Assembly (NCBI RefSeq): GCF_002220365.1
Contig: NZ_MTHB01000278.1
Coordinates: forward strand, 62,001-126,000
Origin: Caballeronia sordidicola
Lineage (GTDB): Bacteria > Pseudomonadota > Gammaproteobacteria > Burkholderiales > Burkholderiaceae
Length of the DNA stretch: 64,000 nt
Direction: 5' to 3'
Part shown: positions 16,273 to 24,359 of the stretch, piece by piece
Layout of the letters: each line of letters opens with the position of its first letter
Numbering within the stretch: the first letter of the stretch is position 1
Notes under the pieces: model-generated
Told to the model about the DNA's origin: nothing
Seen by the model: the letters and a program-made list of their open reading frames with translations, nothing else
The model's database searches: none
Position numbers and translations under genes: made by a program

Positions 16273-17001
16273 CTAAGCGTGGCGTGTACCGCCATCTTCA
16301 AGCACGCTGTCCGCATCAACCCGCGCGCTCTCGAGTTGCACCAGGCTCGCCTGACGCGCGCCCAGGGGATCGCGGCTTTGTATGGCCGTGAGGATCGCCT
16401 TATGCCGCGGCAGGGACAGCGCGTGAGTGTCGGGATGACGGCTGGTCAGGCGAATGGATTCGGACAATGCAAGCGACAACATATTGCCGATGTACGCCAG
16501 CATGTCGTTATGCGTGGCAGCCATGATCGCGCGATGAAACTCCAGGTCGGGTTGGAGCAATTCAGGCGCGGTAGCGGCCGCTTCCATACGCCGGTAAGCC
16601 GCCTCGATCCGGGCGAGATCATCGCCGCTGCCACTCGTCGCCGCAAGCGCCGCAGCAGCCGGTTCGATGATGCGCCGCACTGTGAGCAGCGAGCGGAAGA
16701 ACTCGCCTTCGGGCACGCTGCTGAGGGTCCAGTAGAGCACGTCGGGATCGAGCATGTGCCAGTCGGCGCGCGGCCTGACGACACTGCCTACCCGCGGCTT
16801 CGACACCACCAGTCCCTTTGCCACAAGCACACGCGTTGCTTCCCTCAAGACCGGGCGGCTCACGCCATAGGTTTCGCAGAGCAGCACCTCGGCGGGCAGG
16901 CGTTCGCCGGGCGCAACCTTGCCGCCGACGATATCCATGCCGAGGTTCTGCACGATGCGCCCGTGCATGCTTTTGCCTTGCTGGAGATGTCGATAGTCCA
17001 T
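16273..17001 (-). CDS. GntR-family regulator, FadR/FCD subfamily (DgoR-like)
   Basis: A 242-residue regulator. The N-terminal winged helix (residues about 10-75) includes GERLPAEVLLCETYGVSRPVLREATRVLVAKGLV. The C-terminal all-helical FCD domain shows the metal-ligand pattern with DLEFHRAIMAATHN and later histidines near SRHPDTHALSLPRHKAIL. FCD regulators bind sugar acids or other carboxylates and release DNA. Overall similarity to DgoR-like proteins suggests a galactonate- or gluconate-type effector, but this is inference. The gene is flanked by two ACS transporters, one downstream on the same strand and one divergent, and three copies of one palindrome surround it. It is therefore the likely controller of both carriers and of itself. 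Confidence 0.88.
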   Translation of the reverse strand: MDYRHLQQGKSMHGRIVQNLGMDIVGGKVAPGERLPAEVLLCETYGVSRPVLREATRVLVAKGLVVSKPRVGSVVRPRADWHMLDPDVLYWTLSSVPEGEFFRSLLTVRRIIEPAAAALAATSGSGDDLARIEAAYRRMEAAATAPELLQPDLEFHRAIMAATHNDMLAYIGNMLSLALSESIRLTSRHPDTHALSLPRHKAILTAIQSRDPLGARQASLVQLESARVDADSVLEDGGTRHA

Positions 17002-17072
17002 GTTCAGGTAAAGAAAGCCTCAGTCTTGACCGGCGTACGCACAGCATAAGCACGACGACAAAAATGTCCAAA

Positions 17073-17083
17073 TAGTATGACTA
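17073..17083. promoter_or_regulatory. GntR/FadR-type operator, site 3
   Basis: TAGT-ATG-ACTA is an inverted repeat in the gap between the divergent regulator (start 17001) and the MFS gene (start 17165). The spacing allows one dimer to affect both promoters. Confidence 0.6.
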
Positions 17084-17164
17084 CATCGCGGGTAAACGCG
17101 CTCGGGTTGCTTCGGAGACAGGGTTTAGTATTACTTTGATTAAAAAGAATACGGAGACAAAACA

Positions 17165-18466
17165 GTGAATCGCGAAACACGTGTCATCAGGCTGATGACG
17201 ACCAAGCTCATCCCGTTTCTCATTTTGCTCTATCTCGTCGCCTACGTTGACCGCTCTACGCTCGGCTTTGCAAAGCTACAAATGAACGCGGATGCCGGGA
17301 TTGGTGATGCGGCGTACGGTCTCGGCGCGGGCCTGTTTTTCATCGGCTACTTCCTGTGTGAAGTGCCGAGCAACGTCTTCCTCGTGCGCTTCGGCGCGCG
17401 TCGATGGTTCGCGCGCATCCTGATCACATGGGGCGCCATTACTGTTTCAATGTCGCTCATCAACGGGCCGACCAGCTTCTACGTGCTGCGCTTCCTGCTC
17501 GGCGCGGCCGAAGCGGGGTTTTACCCTGGCGTGGTCTTTTATCTGAGCCAGTGGTTTCCGGCTCGGCATCGCGGGCGCATATTCGGCTTGTTCCTGCTGT
17601 CCCAGCCGTTCGCGCTGATCGTGACGGGACCGCTCGCCGGTGGCTTGCTGGGCATGGAAGGCGTGGCGGGATTGCACGGCTGGCAGTGGCTGTTCATCCT
17701 GACCGGCATGCCGGCCATCTTGCTGGCATGGCCAACGCTGCGTTTTTTCACCGATACTCCCGGCGACGCTAAATGGCTCTGCGCTGAAGACCGCACCTGG
17801 CTCAAAGCCGAACTCGACGAGGAGAAACGCACCGGGGAAGTGGTCGAACATGCGAACCCATTGCGCGCGCTGAAAGACGTGCGTGTGTTGCTGCTCGCCC
17901 TCTACTTCCTGCCCTATCCGCTCGCCATCTACGGCCTGTCGATGTGGCTGCCCACCATCATCAAGGGCTTCGGCGTGAGCAACTTGACGACCGGCTTTCT
18001 CTCGGCAGTTCCATACGTGTTTGCGGTCGCCGGATTGCTGATCGTGCCGCGTCACTCCGATAAAACCGACGAGCGCCTGGTCCACATCGCGTGCAGCGCC
18101 GCGCTTGGTGCGGCGGGCTTGTTTGTATCCGCGGCCGCGCAATCACCCGTCGTGCAACTCGGCGCGCTGTGCTTTACCGCGTTCGGGCTGTACGCAGCGC
18201 AACCTATCTTCTGGACGCTGCCCAGCCGCTTCCTGGCGGGGCCGGCAGCGGCGGCAGGCATTGCGTTGATCAATTCGATCGGCAATCTCGGTGGTTATAT
18301 TGGACCGTTCGCGGTCGGCGCGATCAAGCAGCACACCGGCAATCTCGCAGATGGCCTCTATTTCCTGGCCGCCGGCGTATTCGTACTGGCTGTGCTGCTG
18401 ACGATCGTGGTCAAGGTGATGGTCGAGCCGCGTTCGGGTCCCGACAAGAACGCGCTGGCGGAATAA
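17165..18466 (+). CDS. MFS transporter, anion:cation symporter family
   Basis: The GTG start at 17165 follows GGAG in a clean Shine-Dalgarno position. The 433-residue protein has twelve membrane helices. AYVDRSTLGFAKLQMNADAGIGDAAYGLGAG in the first loop region, then FFIGYFLCEVPSNVFLVRFGARRW, identify the tartrate/phthalate/hexuronate-type ACS carriers. AAEAGFYPGVVFYLSQWFP is the usual helix 4-5 signature. The substrate is probably a carboxylated sugar or aromatic acid taken up with protons. It is transcribed away from the GntR regulator and shares operator site 3 with it. No catabolic gene follows, so it seems to act as a satellite transporter for a pathway encoded elsewhere. Confidence 0.88.
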   Translation: MNRETRVIRLMTTKLIPFLILLYLVAYVDRSTLGFAKLQMNADAGIGDAAYGLGAGLFFIGYFLCEVPSNVFLVRFGARRWFARILITWGAITVSMSLINGPTSFYVLRFLLGAAEAGFYPGVVFYLSQWFPARHRGRIFGLFLLSQPFALIVTGPLAGGLLGMEGVAGLHGWQWLFILTGMPAILLAWPTLRFFTDTPGDAKWLCAEDRTWLKAELDEEKRTGEVVEHANPLRALKDVRVLLLALYFLPYPLAIYGLSMWLPTIIKGFGVSNLTTGFLSAVPYVFAVAGLLIVPRHSDKTDERLVHIACSAALGAAGLFVSAAAQSPVVQLGALCFTAFGLYAAQPIFWTLPSRFLAGPAAAAGIALINSIGNLGGYIGPFAVGAIKQHTGNLADGLYFLAAGVFVLAVLLTIVVKVMVEPRSGPDKNALAE

Positions 18467-18655
18467 GGATTGAGTCGAACAAGGATTGAGTTCAAGGATC
18501 GAGGCGGCCGATTATTTCACTCGCGCTTGTGGACGCGCCGGATTTCAGCCAATCCGACCCGGGCGCGAGCAAGCGCCTGCGTCTCAGGCGCGTCCCAAAG
18601 CGCGGTCCAAATGCGATAATCCCGGGCTGTCACCCTGTTTCCGGAGAACCATCCC

Positions 18656-19774
18656 ATGAGCCGCCTCGACAACCCGTTTCACGATCAGGAGGCCGGCCGT
18701 GCCGACTCGACGCAAGACACGACCCGCATCGACGACGTCCGCATCGGCGCCGTCCGTCCGCTGATTTCGCCTGCGCTGCTGCAAGACGACCTGCCTGTGC
18801 CGCTCGCGGTGCAGACGCTGGTTGAAAAAAGCCGCGTTGAAATAGCCGACATTATTCAAGGCCGCGGAGACCGGCTGGTCGTTGTCGTTGGGCCCTGCTC
18901 GATTCACGACCATGACCAGGCGCTTGAATACGCGCACCTGCTGAAGGCCACCGCCGACGAACTGCGCGACGACCTGCTGATCGTGATGCGCGTGTACTTC
19001 GAAAAACCGCGTACCACCGTGGGCTGGAAGGGTTACATCAACGACCCCCTGCTGGACGGCACGTTTCGGATCAACGAAGGCCTGCGCCGCGCGCGCCAGC
19101 TGCTGCTCGATATCAGCGGTATCGGCTTGCCGACGGGCACCGAGTTTCTTGACTTGCTAAGCCCGCAATACATTGCGGACCTGATTGCGTGGGGCGCTAT
19201 TGGCGCGCGGACGACAGAGAGCCAAAGCCATCGGCAACTGGCGTCGGGACTGAGCTGCCCGATCGGTTTCAAGAACGGCACCGACGGCGGCGTACAGATC
19301 GCAGCGGACGCCATTGTCGCGGCCCATGCAAGCCATGCGTTCATGGGCATGACCAAGATGGGCATGGCTGCCATCTTCGAAACCCGCGGCAACGCGGACG
19401 CACACGTGATCCTGCGTGGCGGCAAGAAGGGGCCGAACTACGATAGCGAAGGAGTATCCGCCGCCTGTGCCGCCCTCAAGGAAGTGGGACTTCGCGAGCA
19501 GGTGATGATCGATTGCTCGCATGCGAATTCGGGCAAGTCGCATCTTCGCCAGATCGAGGTAGGTCAGGATATCGCGCGCCAACTCAGCGGCGGCGACTCG
19601 CGCATTATTGGCGTGATGATCGAAAGCCATTTGGAAGAAGGCCGGCAAAACCTGAAACCGGGTGTAGAACTGCGCCGCGGCGTCTCCATTACCGATGCTT
19701 GCCTCGCCTGGACGCAAACCGAACCGGTATTGCAAACGCTCGCTGCTGCAGTACGTGAGCGCCGCAAGCACTGA
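18656..19774 (+). CDS. aroG: 3-deoxy-7-phosphoheptulonate (DAHP) synthase, class I
   Basis: A 372-residue class I-alpha DAHP synthase, the first enzyme of the shikimate pathway, condensing phosphoenolpyruvate with erythrose 4-phosphate in the cytoplasm. Landmarks are GPCSIHDHDQALEYA, MRVYFEKPRTTVGWKGYINDP, GTEFLDLLSPQYIADLIAWGAIGARTTESQ, FKNGTDGG and DCSHANSGK with metal-binding His. Length and motifs match the AroF/AroG/AroH type that is feedback-inhibited by one aromatic amino acid; which one cannot be read here. The first ~40 residues are polar and longer than in E. coli. The gene seems monocistronic, with an ATG start after GGAGAACC. Confidence 0.95.
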   Translation: MSRLDNPFHDQEAGRADSTQDTTRIDDVRIGAVRPLISPALLQDDLPVPLAVQTLVEKSRVEIADIIQGRGDRLVVVVGPCSIHDHDQALEYAHLLKATADELRDDLLIVMRVYFEKPRTTVGWKGYINDPLLDGTFRINEGLRRARQLLLDISGIGLPTGTEFLDLLSPQYIADLIAWGAIGARTTESQSHRQLASGLSCPIGFKNGTDGGVQIAADAIVAAHASHAFMGMTKMGMAAIFETRGNADAHVILRGGKKGPNYDSEGVSAACAALKEVGLREQVMIDCSHANSGKSHLRQIEVGQDIARQLSGGDSRIIGVMIESHLEEGRQNLKPGVELRRGVSITDACLAWTQTEPVLQTLAAAVRERRKH

Positions 19775-19830
19775 TCAGACTCGCCACGACACTCCCCGAG
19801 CTTCGTGGAACATTGCGTTCCCGCAGACAC

Positions 19831-19848
19831 ATCGCGTGCTCACGCGAT
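19831..19848. repeat. short perfect inverted repeat after aroG
   Basis: ATCGCGTG at 19831-19838 and CACGCGAT at 19841-19848 are perfect complements separated by two bases. No T-tract follows. It is the first of two palindromes in the aroG-permease gap. Confidence 0.5.
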
Positions 19849-19883
19849 GATCAACTCTCGCGCGCAGCACCTCCCATGCCACA

Positions 19884-19915
19884 CCTATCTTGCACCCTCG
19901 CCGGTGCAAGATAGG
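19884..19915. promoter_or_regulatory. strong 13-bp palindrome, NtrC-box-like core
   Basis: CCTATCTTGCACC (19884-19896) and its exact complement (19903-19915) flank the six bases CTCGCC. With no T-run after it, it is a poor intrinsic terminator. Its core TGCACC-N6-GGTGCA resembles the nitrogen regulator NtrC box (TGCACC-N5-GGTGCA), one base longer in spacing. It lies about 190 bases upstream of an amino-acid permease, a typical enhancer distance, though no clear sigma-54 promoter was found. Confidence 0.5.
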
Positions 19916-20101
19916 GTCATTGCACAGCTTCACAATAAATTTCATTCGGCATAGACTTAATCCGTCAACGTCATTCACTCTTTGCAGTGGGTCGTCGTGA
20001 GTCGTCTTGCATAAAGCGTTTTCGTAGTGATCCGCAAGTTGAACCGGGCAATGCGTCCGGTTCGATTCGTGCCCACCAGCGTACGACCGAGGCGACACAT
20101 C

Positions 20102-21565
20102 ATGGCTGACACGAGTTACATGGCGCGCAAATCCGTTGCAGATATCGTCAAGAGTGCTGACGGCGGCGAGCGCCCGCTAGCGAAGACACTAGGTGCGCTC
20201 AGCATCACGGCAATGGGCATTGGCGCCATCATCGGCGCCGGCATCTTCGTGCTGACAGGCACGGCCGCGGCGCAGTTCGCGGGACCCGCCATCATCCTGT
20301 CGTTCATACTGGGCGGGATTGCTTGCGCTTTTGTCGGCCTGTGTTATTCCGAACTCGCTGCCATGTTGCCGGTCTGCGGCAGCAGCTACACCTACACCTA
20401 TGCCACGCTGGGTGAAGTGTTTGCGTGGATCATCGGCTGGGACCTGATCCTCGAATACGCGATGGGCGCAGCCACCGTTGCGGTCGGATGGTCGGGTTAT
20501 ATCGTCAGCCTGCTGCACAATCTGGGCATAACCCTTCCACCCAGGCTGGCCGCCGCGCCCGGCACCATGGTGAAGCTTGCCGACGGCACGTCGGTGGGAG
20601 GTTTGGTCAACCTGCCGGCCGTCTTCATCATCGCGATCCTGACGCTCCTGCTGGTGATGGGGACCAAGGAGTCGGCCCGGCTCAACAACGTCATGGTTGC
20701 GATCAAGCTGTTTGTCGTGGTGGCGTTTCTCGCGCTGGGCGTGTTCTTCGTGCACCCCGCGAACTGGCATCCGTTCATTCCGGCAAACACCGGCGAGTTC
20801 GGCAACTTTGGCATGAGCGGAATCCTGCGCGGCTCCGCGGTCGTATTCTTTGCGTTCATCGGTTTCGATGCGGTATCAACCTGTGCCCAGGAAGCCAAAA
20901 AACCGCAGCGCGACATGCCCATCGGCATTCTCGGGTCACTCGTGATCTGCACGATCCTGTACATAGCGGTGGCGGGAGTGCTCACCGGACTTGTGCCTTA
21001 TGGCGAATTGAACGTGCCCGATCCGATTGCGAAGGGCGTGGACGTGATTGGCCTCACCTGGTTCTCCATCCTCATCAAGATCGGCGCGCTGACCGGTCTC
21101 ACGACCGTGATCCTCGTGCTGTTGTATGGGCAGAGCCGCATCTTCTTCACGATGTCGCAGGATGGCCTGCTGCCGGGATTATTCGCGCGGGTTCATCCGC
21201 GTTTGAAGACGCCTCACCTCAGCCAGACCATGATTGGCGCTGTTGTCGCAATCGTCGCGGCGTTCACGCCGATCAACGTGCTGGGCGAGATGGTGAGTAT
21301 CGGGACGCTGTTCGCCTTCGTCCTGGTGTGCGGCGCCGTGATCTATTTGCGGCGCAGTGACTCGGGTGCGAACCGGCCGTTTCGTGTACCCGGAGTGCCG
21401 GTCGTACCGATTCTCGGCATCCTGTTTTGCGTGCTCCTGATGACCGGCCTGCCACTCGTGACCTGGATGCGCCTGGTGGTCTGGCTAGTAATCGGGCTCG
21501 TGATCTACTTCTTTTTTGGACGCAATAACTCGCGGCTGCGGCATCCGGAGCGGCACGTGGGATAA
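20102..21565 (+). CDS. APC-superfamily amino-acid permease (cationic amino acid type)
   Basis: ATG 20102 follows GAGGCG and matches the usual start of this family; 25 extra in-frame codons upstream look non-coding. The 487-residue protein has about twelve membrane helices. GALSITAMGIGAIIGAGIFVLTG is the first-helix signature of the amino acid-polyamine-organocation superfamily. AYT-like SSYTYTYATLGEVFAWIIGWDLILEYAMG and FFAFIGFDAVSTCAQEAKKPQRDMPIGI are typical of the YfnA/CAT group. It probably imports an amino acid with protons. The substrate is uncertain. It is monocistronic and follows a 327-base gap with a strong NtrC-like palindrome, so nitrogen control is possible. Confidence 0.9.
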   Translation: MADTSYMARKSVADIVKSADGGERPLAKTLGALSITAMGIGAIIGAGIFVLTGTAAAQFAGPAIILSFILGGIACAFVGLCYSELAAMLPVCGSSYTYTYATLGEVFAWIIGWDLILEYAMGAATVAVGWSGYIVSLLHNLGITLPPRLAAAPGTMVKLADGTSVGGLVNLPAVFIIAILTLLLVMGTKESARLNNVMVAIKLFVVVAFLALGVFFVHPANWHPFIPANTGEFGNFGMSGILRGSAVVFFAFIGFDAVSTCAQEAKKPQRDMPIGILGSLVICTILYIAVAGVLTGLVPYGELNVPDPIAKGVDVIGLTWFSILIKIGALTGLTTVILVLLYGQSRIFFTMSQDGLLPGLFARVHPRLKTPHLSQTMIGAVVAIVAAFTPINVLGEMVSIGTLFAFVLVCGAVIYLRRSDSGANRPFRVPGVPVVPILGILFCVLLMTGLPLVTWMRLVVWLVIGLVIYFFFGRNNSRLRHPERHVG

Positions 21566-21683
21566 CAGTGCAGCGTGCGTCGTGCAGCGGCGGCTGAATC
21601 TGGCGCTCAGCACGACGCTGACCAGCCGCGCCGGCGGATTCAGCGAGGTCTAAAAGGATTTAACGGGCTCTCACGCAAGGGCG

Positions 21684-21887
21684 TCAGGCAGGCTGGATGT
21701 TCGACGCCTGCTTGCCCTTGGGGCCTTGTCCAATATCGAAACTCACCTTCTGGTTCTCGAGCAATGACTTGAAACCTTCAGTCTTGATCTCCGAGAAATG
21801 GGCGAACAGCTCTTCGCTGCCGTCGTCAGGCGTGATGAAACCAAAACCCTTTGCATCGCTGAACCACTTTACTCGTCCGGTCGGCAT
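21684..21887 (-). CDS. cspA: cold-shock-domain protein
   Basis: A 67-residue single-domain OB-fold protein. RNP1 is KGFGFI (residues 13-18) and RNP2 is ELFAHF (about 26-31). The start MPTGRVKWFSDAKGFGFI is typical. It binds single-stranded RNA or DNA as an RNA chaperone in the cytoplasm. Compared with the commonest betaproteobacterial CspA it has FAHF instead of FVHF in RNP2. It is alone on the minus strand, with a 264-base upstream gap in which cold-shock leaders normally lie. Whether it is cold-inducible cannot be judged. Confidence 0.93.
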   Translation of the reverse strand: MPTGRVKWFSDAKGFGFITPDDGSEELFAHFSEIKTEGFKSLLENQKVSFDIGQGPKGKQASNIQPA

Positions 21888-22071
21888 GGCCGTCTCCTGG
21901 CTGGAAAAAGGGGAACGGTATCACGCGCGGTGGTTTTCGTCGGCGCCGCTTCTTTCCCGCATCGACTGACCGCCCATGCCGTGCGCCTGCACCGGCGAAA
22001 AATCCTCCCTGAAGCCGCGTCCGCGGCCCCTCCCTGCGCATCCTCGCGTTTACCTTCACTTATAAAAATTC

Positions 22072-22087
22072 TTTTCATATGTGAAAA
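22072..22087. promoter_or_regulatory. inverted repeat upstream of the SDR-MFS-IclR cluster
   Basis: TTTTCA-TATG-TGAAAA is a perfect 6+6 inverted repeat in an AT-rich island 65 bases before the SDR start codon. Its position makes it a candidate operator for the IclR-family regulator encoded at the end of the cluster. Confidence 0.5.
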
Positions 22088-22151
22088 TTACACCCGAAAC
22101 CCATGCGGGGAACCGCATCGACGGGACCAACCACCGAAAACAGGAGCATCC

Positions 22152-22922
22152 ATGGTCAAGCGTGTCGAAGGCAAAAACATCGTGGTGACAGCGGCCGGCA
22201 AAGGCATCGGACGGGCTTCCGCGCTCATGCTCGCCGCTGAAGGCGCCCACGTCTGGGCAACCGACATCGACGAAAGCGCCCTCGCCGAACTCGCCCGCGA
22301 CGCGGGTGAAGGCTCTACCTTGCGCACCGCACGCCTGAATGTGCTGGATTCTGCCGATGTCGACGCGTTCGCCGCAACGACCGGCCCGCTCGACGCACTG
22401 TTCAATTGCGCCGGCTACGTCCACGACGGCAACATCCTCAAGTGCACGGACAAGGATTGGGATTTCAGCTTCGACCTGAACGTCAAAGCCATGTACCGGA
22501 CCATTCGCGCGTTCCTTCCGGCCATGATCGACGCAGGAAAAGGGGCATCGATCATCAACATGGCCTCGGCGGCCTCGAGCGTGAAGGGCGTGCCGAACCG
22601 CTTCGTTTATGGTGCGTCGAAGGCGGCCGTGATCGGTTTGACCAAGTCCGTGGCCGCCGATTTCGTCGGGCAGGCCATTCGTTGCAACGCGATTTGCCCC
22701 GGCACAATCGAGTCACCGTCGCTGCGTGGGCGGATCGCGAGTCAGGCGGCGGCATCGCATCTGGACGAAGAACAGGTTCGTGCCGCGTTCGTCGCGCGTC
22801 AGCCTATTGGACGGGTCGGGCGTGCGGAAGAAGTCGCGGCACTGGTGACCTACCTCGCCTCCGATGAATCCGGGTTCACCACCGGCGCAATTCACATGAT
22901 CGACGGCGGCTGGTCGAATTAA
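22152..22922 (+). CDS. short-chain dehydrogenase, 2-keto-3-deoxy-L-fuconate dehydrogenase-like
   Basis: ATG 22152 follows AGGAG by five bases. The 256-residue Rossmann-fold enzyme has TAAGKGIG (residues 13-20), D38 in ATDID that favours NAD, NCAG (85-88), S139 in INMASAASS, and catalytic Y153 and K157 in VYGASK. Segments KDWDFSFDLNVKAMY, SSVKGVPNRFVYGASKAAVIG and ICPGTIESPSL are closely similar to DHRS6/BDH2 and to bacterial 2-keto-3-deoxy-L-fuconate dehydrogenases as I recall them. The probable role is oxidation of a 2-keto-3-deoxy sugar acid or a 3-hydroxy acid. It is first in a cluster with an ACS transporter and an IclR regulator, which supports sugar-acid catabolism. Other pathway enzymes are absent from the window. 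Confidence 0.85.
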   Translation: MVKRVEGKNIVVTAAGKGIGRASALMLAAEGAHVWATDIDESALAELARDAGEGSTLRTARLNVLDSADVDAFAATTGPLDALFNCAGYVHDGNILKCTDKDWDFSFDLNVKAMYRTIRAFLPAMIDAGKGASIINMASAASSVKGVPNRFVYGASKAAVIGLTKSVAADFVGQAIRCNAICPGTIESPSLRGRIASQAAASHLDEEQVRAAFVARQPIGRVGRAEEVAALVTYLASDESGFTTGAIHMIDGGWSN

Positions 22923-22987
22923 TGCTGATTGCTTCGTATAGCTTAAGAATATGAAGAATGACATAACAACGACAAGAGGAGACCCCC

Positions 22988-24307
22988 ATGTCAGGATCGA
23001 TTCCGCTGGCGGCGAGCCCGGAAGTCGCCGCGCTTGAAGAAAATGCGTATCGCAAGGCAGTGTGGCGGATCGTGCCGTTGCTGATCGTCTGCTTCATCTT
23101 CGCCTACTTCGATCGCGTCAACATCAGCTTCGCCAAACTGCAGATGCAGGGCGACCTGGGCCTCTCGAATGCTGCGTATGGTTTAGGCGCCAGCATCTTT
23201 TTCGTGGGCTATTTCATCTTCGAGATTCCCAGCAACCTGATCCTGAGCCGTGTAGGCGCGCGCGTCTGGATCGCGCGCATCATGATCTCGTGGGGCATCG
23301 CTTCGGCCGCGATGATGTTCGTTACATCGGAAAAGTGGTTCTACGTGCTGCGCTTCGTGATTGGCGCGACCGAAGCGGGGTTTTTGCCGGGCATCATCCT
23401 GTACTTCACGTACTGGTTCCCGGCCAAGCGTCGCGCGCGTATCAATGCGCTTTTCATGACGTCGATCTCAATCTCGGGTGTGATCGGCGGCCCTTTGTCG
23501 GGCTTCATCATGACTCGCTTCGCCGGTCTGGGCGGATTGGCGGGCTGGCAGTGGCTGTTCCTGCTCGAAGGCTTGCCAACCGCCCTGCTCGGCTTGCTGG
23601 TGCTGGCCATTCTCGATGACCGCATTGGCAGCGCGAAGTGGCTCAGTGCTGAAGAGAAGGCTGTTTTGCAAGCCAACCTCGACCGCGAGGATCACGGCAC
23701 GTCGCACAAATTCATTGACGCCATGCGCCAACCCGGCACGCTGCTGCTCTCGCTTATCTATCTTTTCATGCTGATGGGACTTTACGGACTGACGTTCTGG
23801 ATGCCGCAATTGATCAAGAACACCGGCATCACGAGCCCAATGACCATCGGTCTGCTGACCGCGATTCCGTATGCGGCAGCGGGCATCGGCATGGTAGCGC
23901 TCGGCAGGAGTTCGGACCGGCACGGCGAGCGCCGCTGGCACCTCGGACTGGCGGTCGGCGTAGGCGGCATCGGTTATATCCTGAGTGCGTATTTCGCTCA
24001 TGACACCACCCTTGCCATGATCTCGCTCGTGATTGCAGCGGTGGGTGCGATCGGCTGCCTGCCGGTGTTCTGGACCTTGCCGCCTGCGTTCCTGAGCGGC
24101 ACGGCAGCGGCCGGCGGGATTGCGCTGATCAACTCCATCGGCAATCTGGGCGGCATCATCAGCCCGTATCTGGTCGGCAAGGTGGTGGATATCACCGGTG
24201 TGCCGTCCGGTGGTCTGTACGCTATAGCCGCGGTTCTTATCCTCGCGGCCCTTCTGATCCTGTTCGGCTTGCCCGCTCGTATCGCCAACCGCGATCAAGC
24301 GCTTTGA
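22988..24307 (+). CDS. MFS transporter, anion:cation symporter family
   Basis: The start follows AGGAG. The 439-residue membrane protein shows the ACS pattern: FAYFDRVNISFAKLQMQGDL in the first loop, FFVGYFIFEIPSNLILSRVGARVWIARI, and GATEAGFLPGIILYFTYWFP. It has about twelve helices. Uptake of a carboxylated sugar or related acid by proton symport is inferred. It lies 65 bases after the SDR gene and 52 bases before an IclR regulator, all on the same strand, so the three probably share a transcript and the substrate of the SDR pathway. It is a paralogue of the carrier at 17165-18466, sharing long stretches of motif. Confidence 0.88.
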   Translation: MSGSIPLAASPEVAALEENAYRKAVWRIVPLLIVCFIFAYFDRVNISFAKLQMQGDLGLSNAAYGLGASIFFVGYFIFEIPSNLILSRVGARVWIARIMISWGIASAAMMFVTSEKWFYVLRFVIGATEAGFLPGIILYFTYWFPAKRRARINALFMTSISISGVIGGPLSGFIMTRFAGLGGLAGWQWLFLLEGLPTALLGLLVLAILDDRIGSAKWLSAEEKAVLQANLDREDHGTSHKFIDAMRQPGTLLLSLIYLFMLMGLYGLTFWMPQLIKNTGITSPMTIGLLTAIPYAAAGIGMVALGRSSDRHGERRWHLGLAVGVGGIGYILSAYFAHDTTLAMISLVIAAVGAIGCLPVFWTLPPAFLSGTAAAGGIALINSIGNLGGIISPYLVGKVVDITGVPSGGLYAIAAVLILAALLILFGLPARIANRDQAL

Positions 24308-24359
24308 CGGTCTCGGTCCGCTTGGTGACGACGCGCTCTTTTTCAATCCCACCCTTGCC

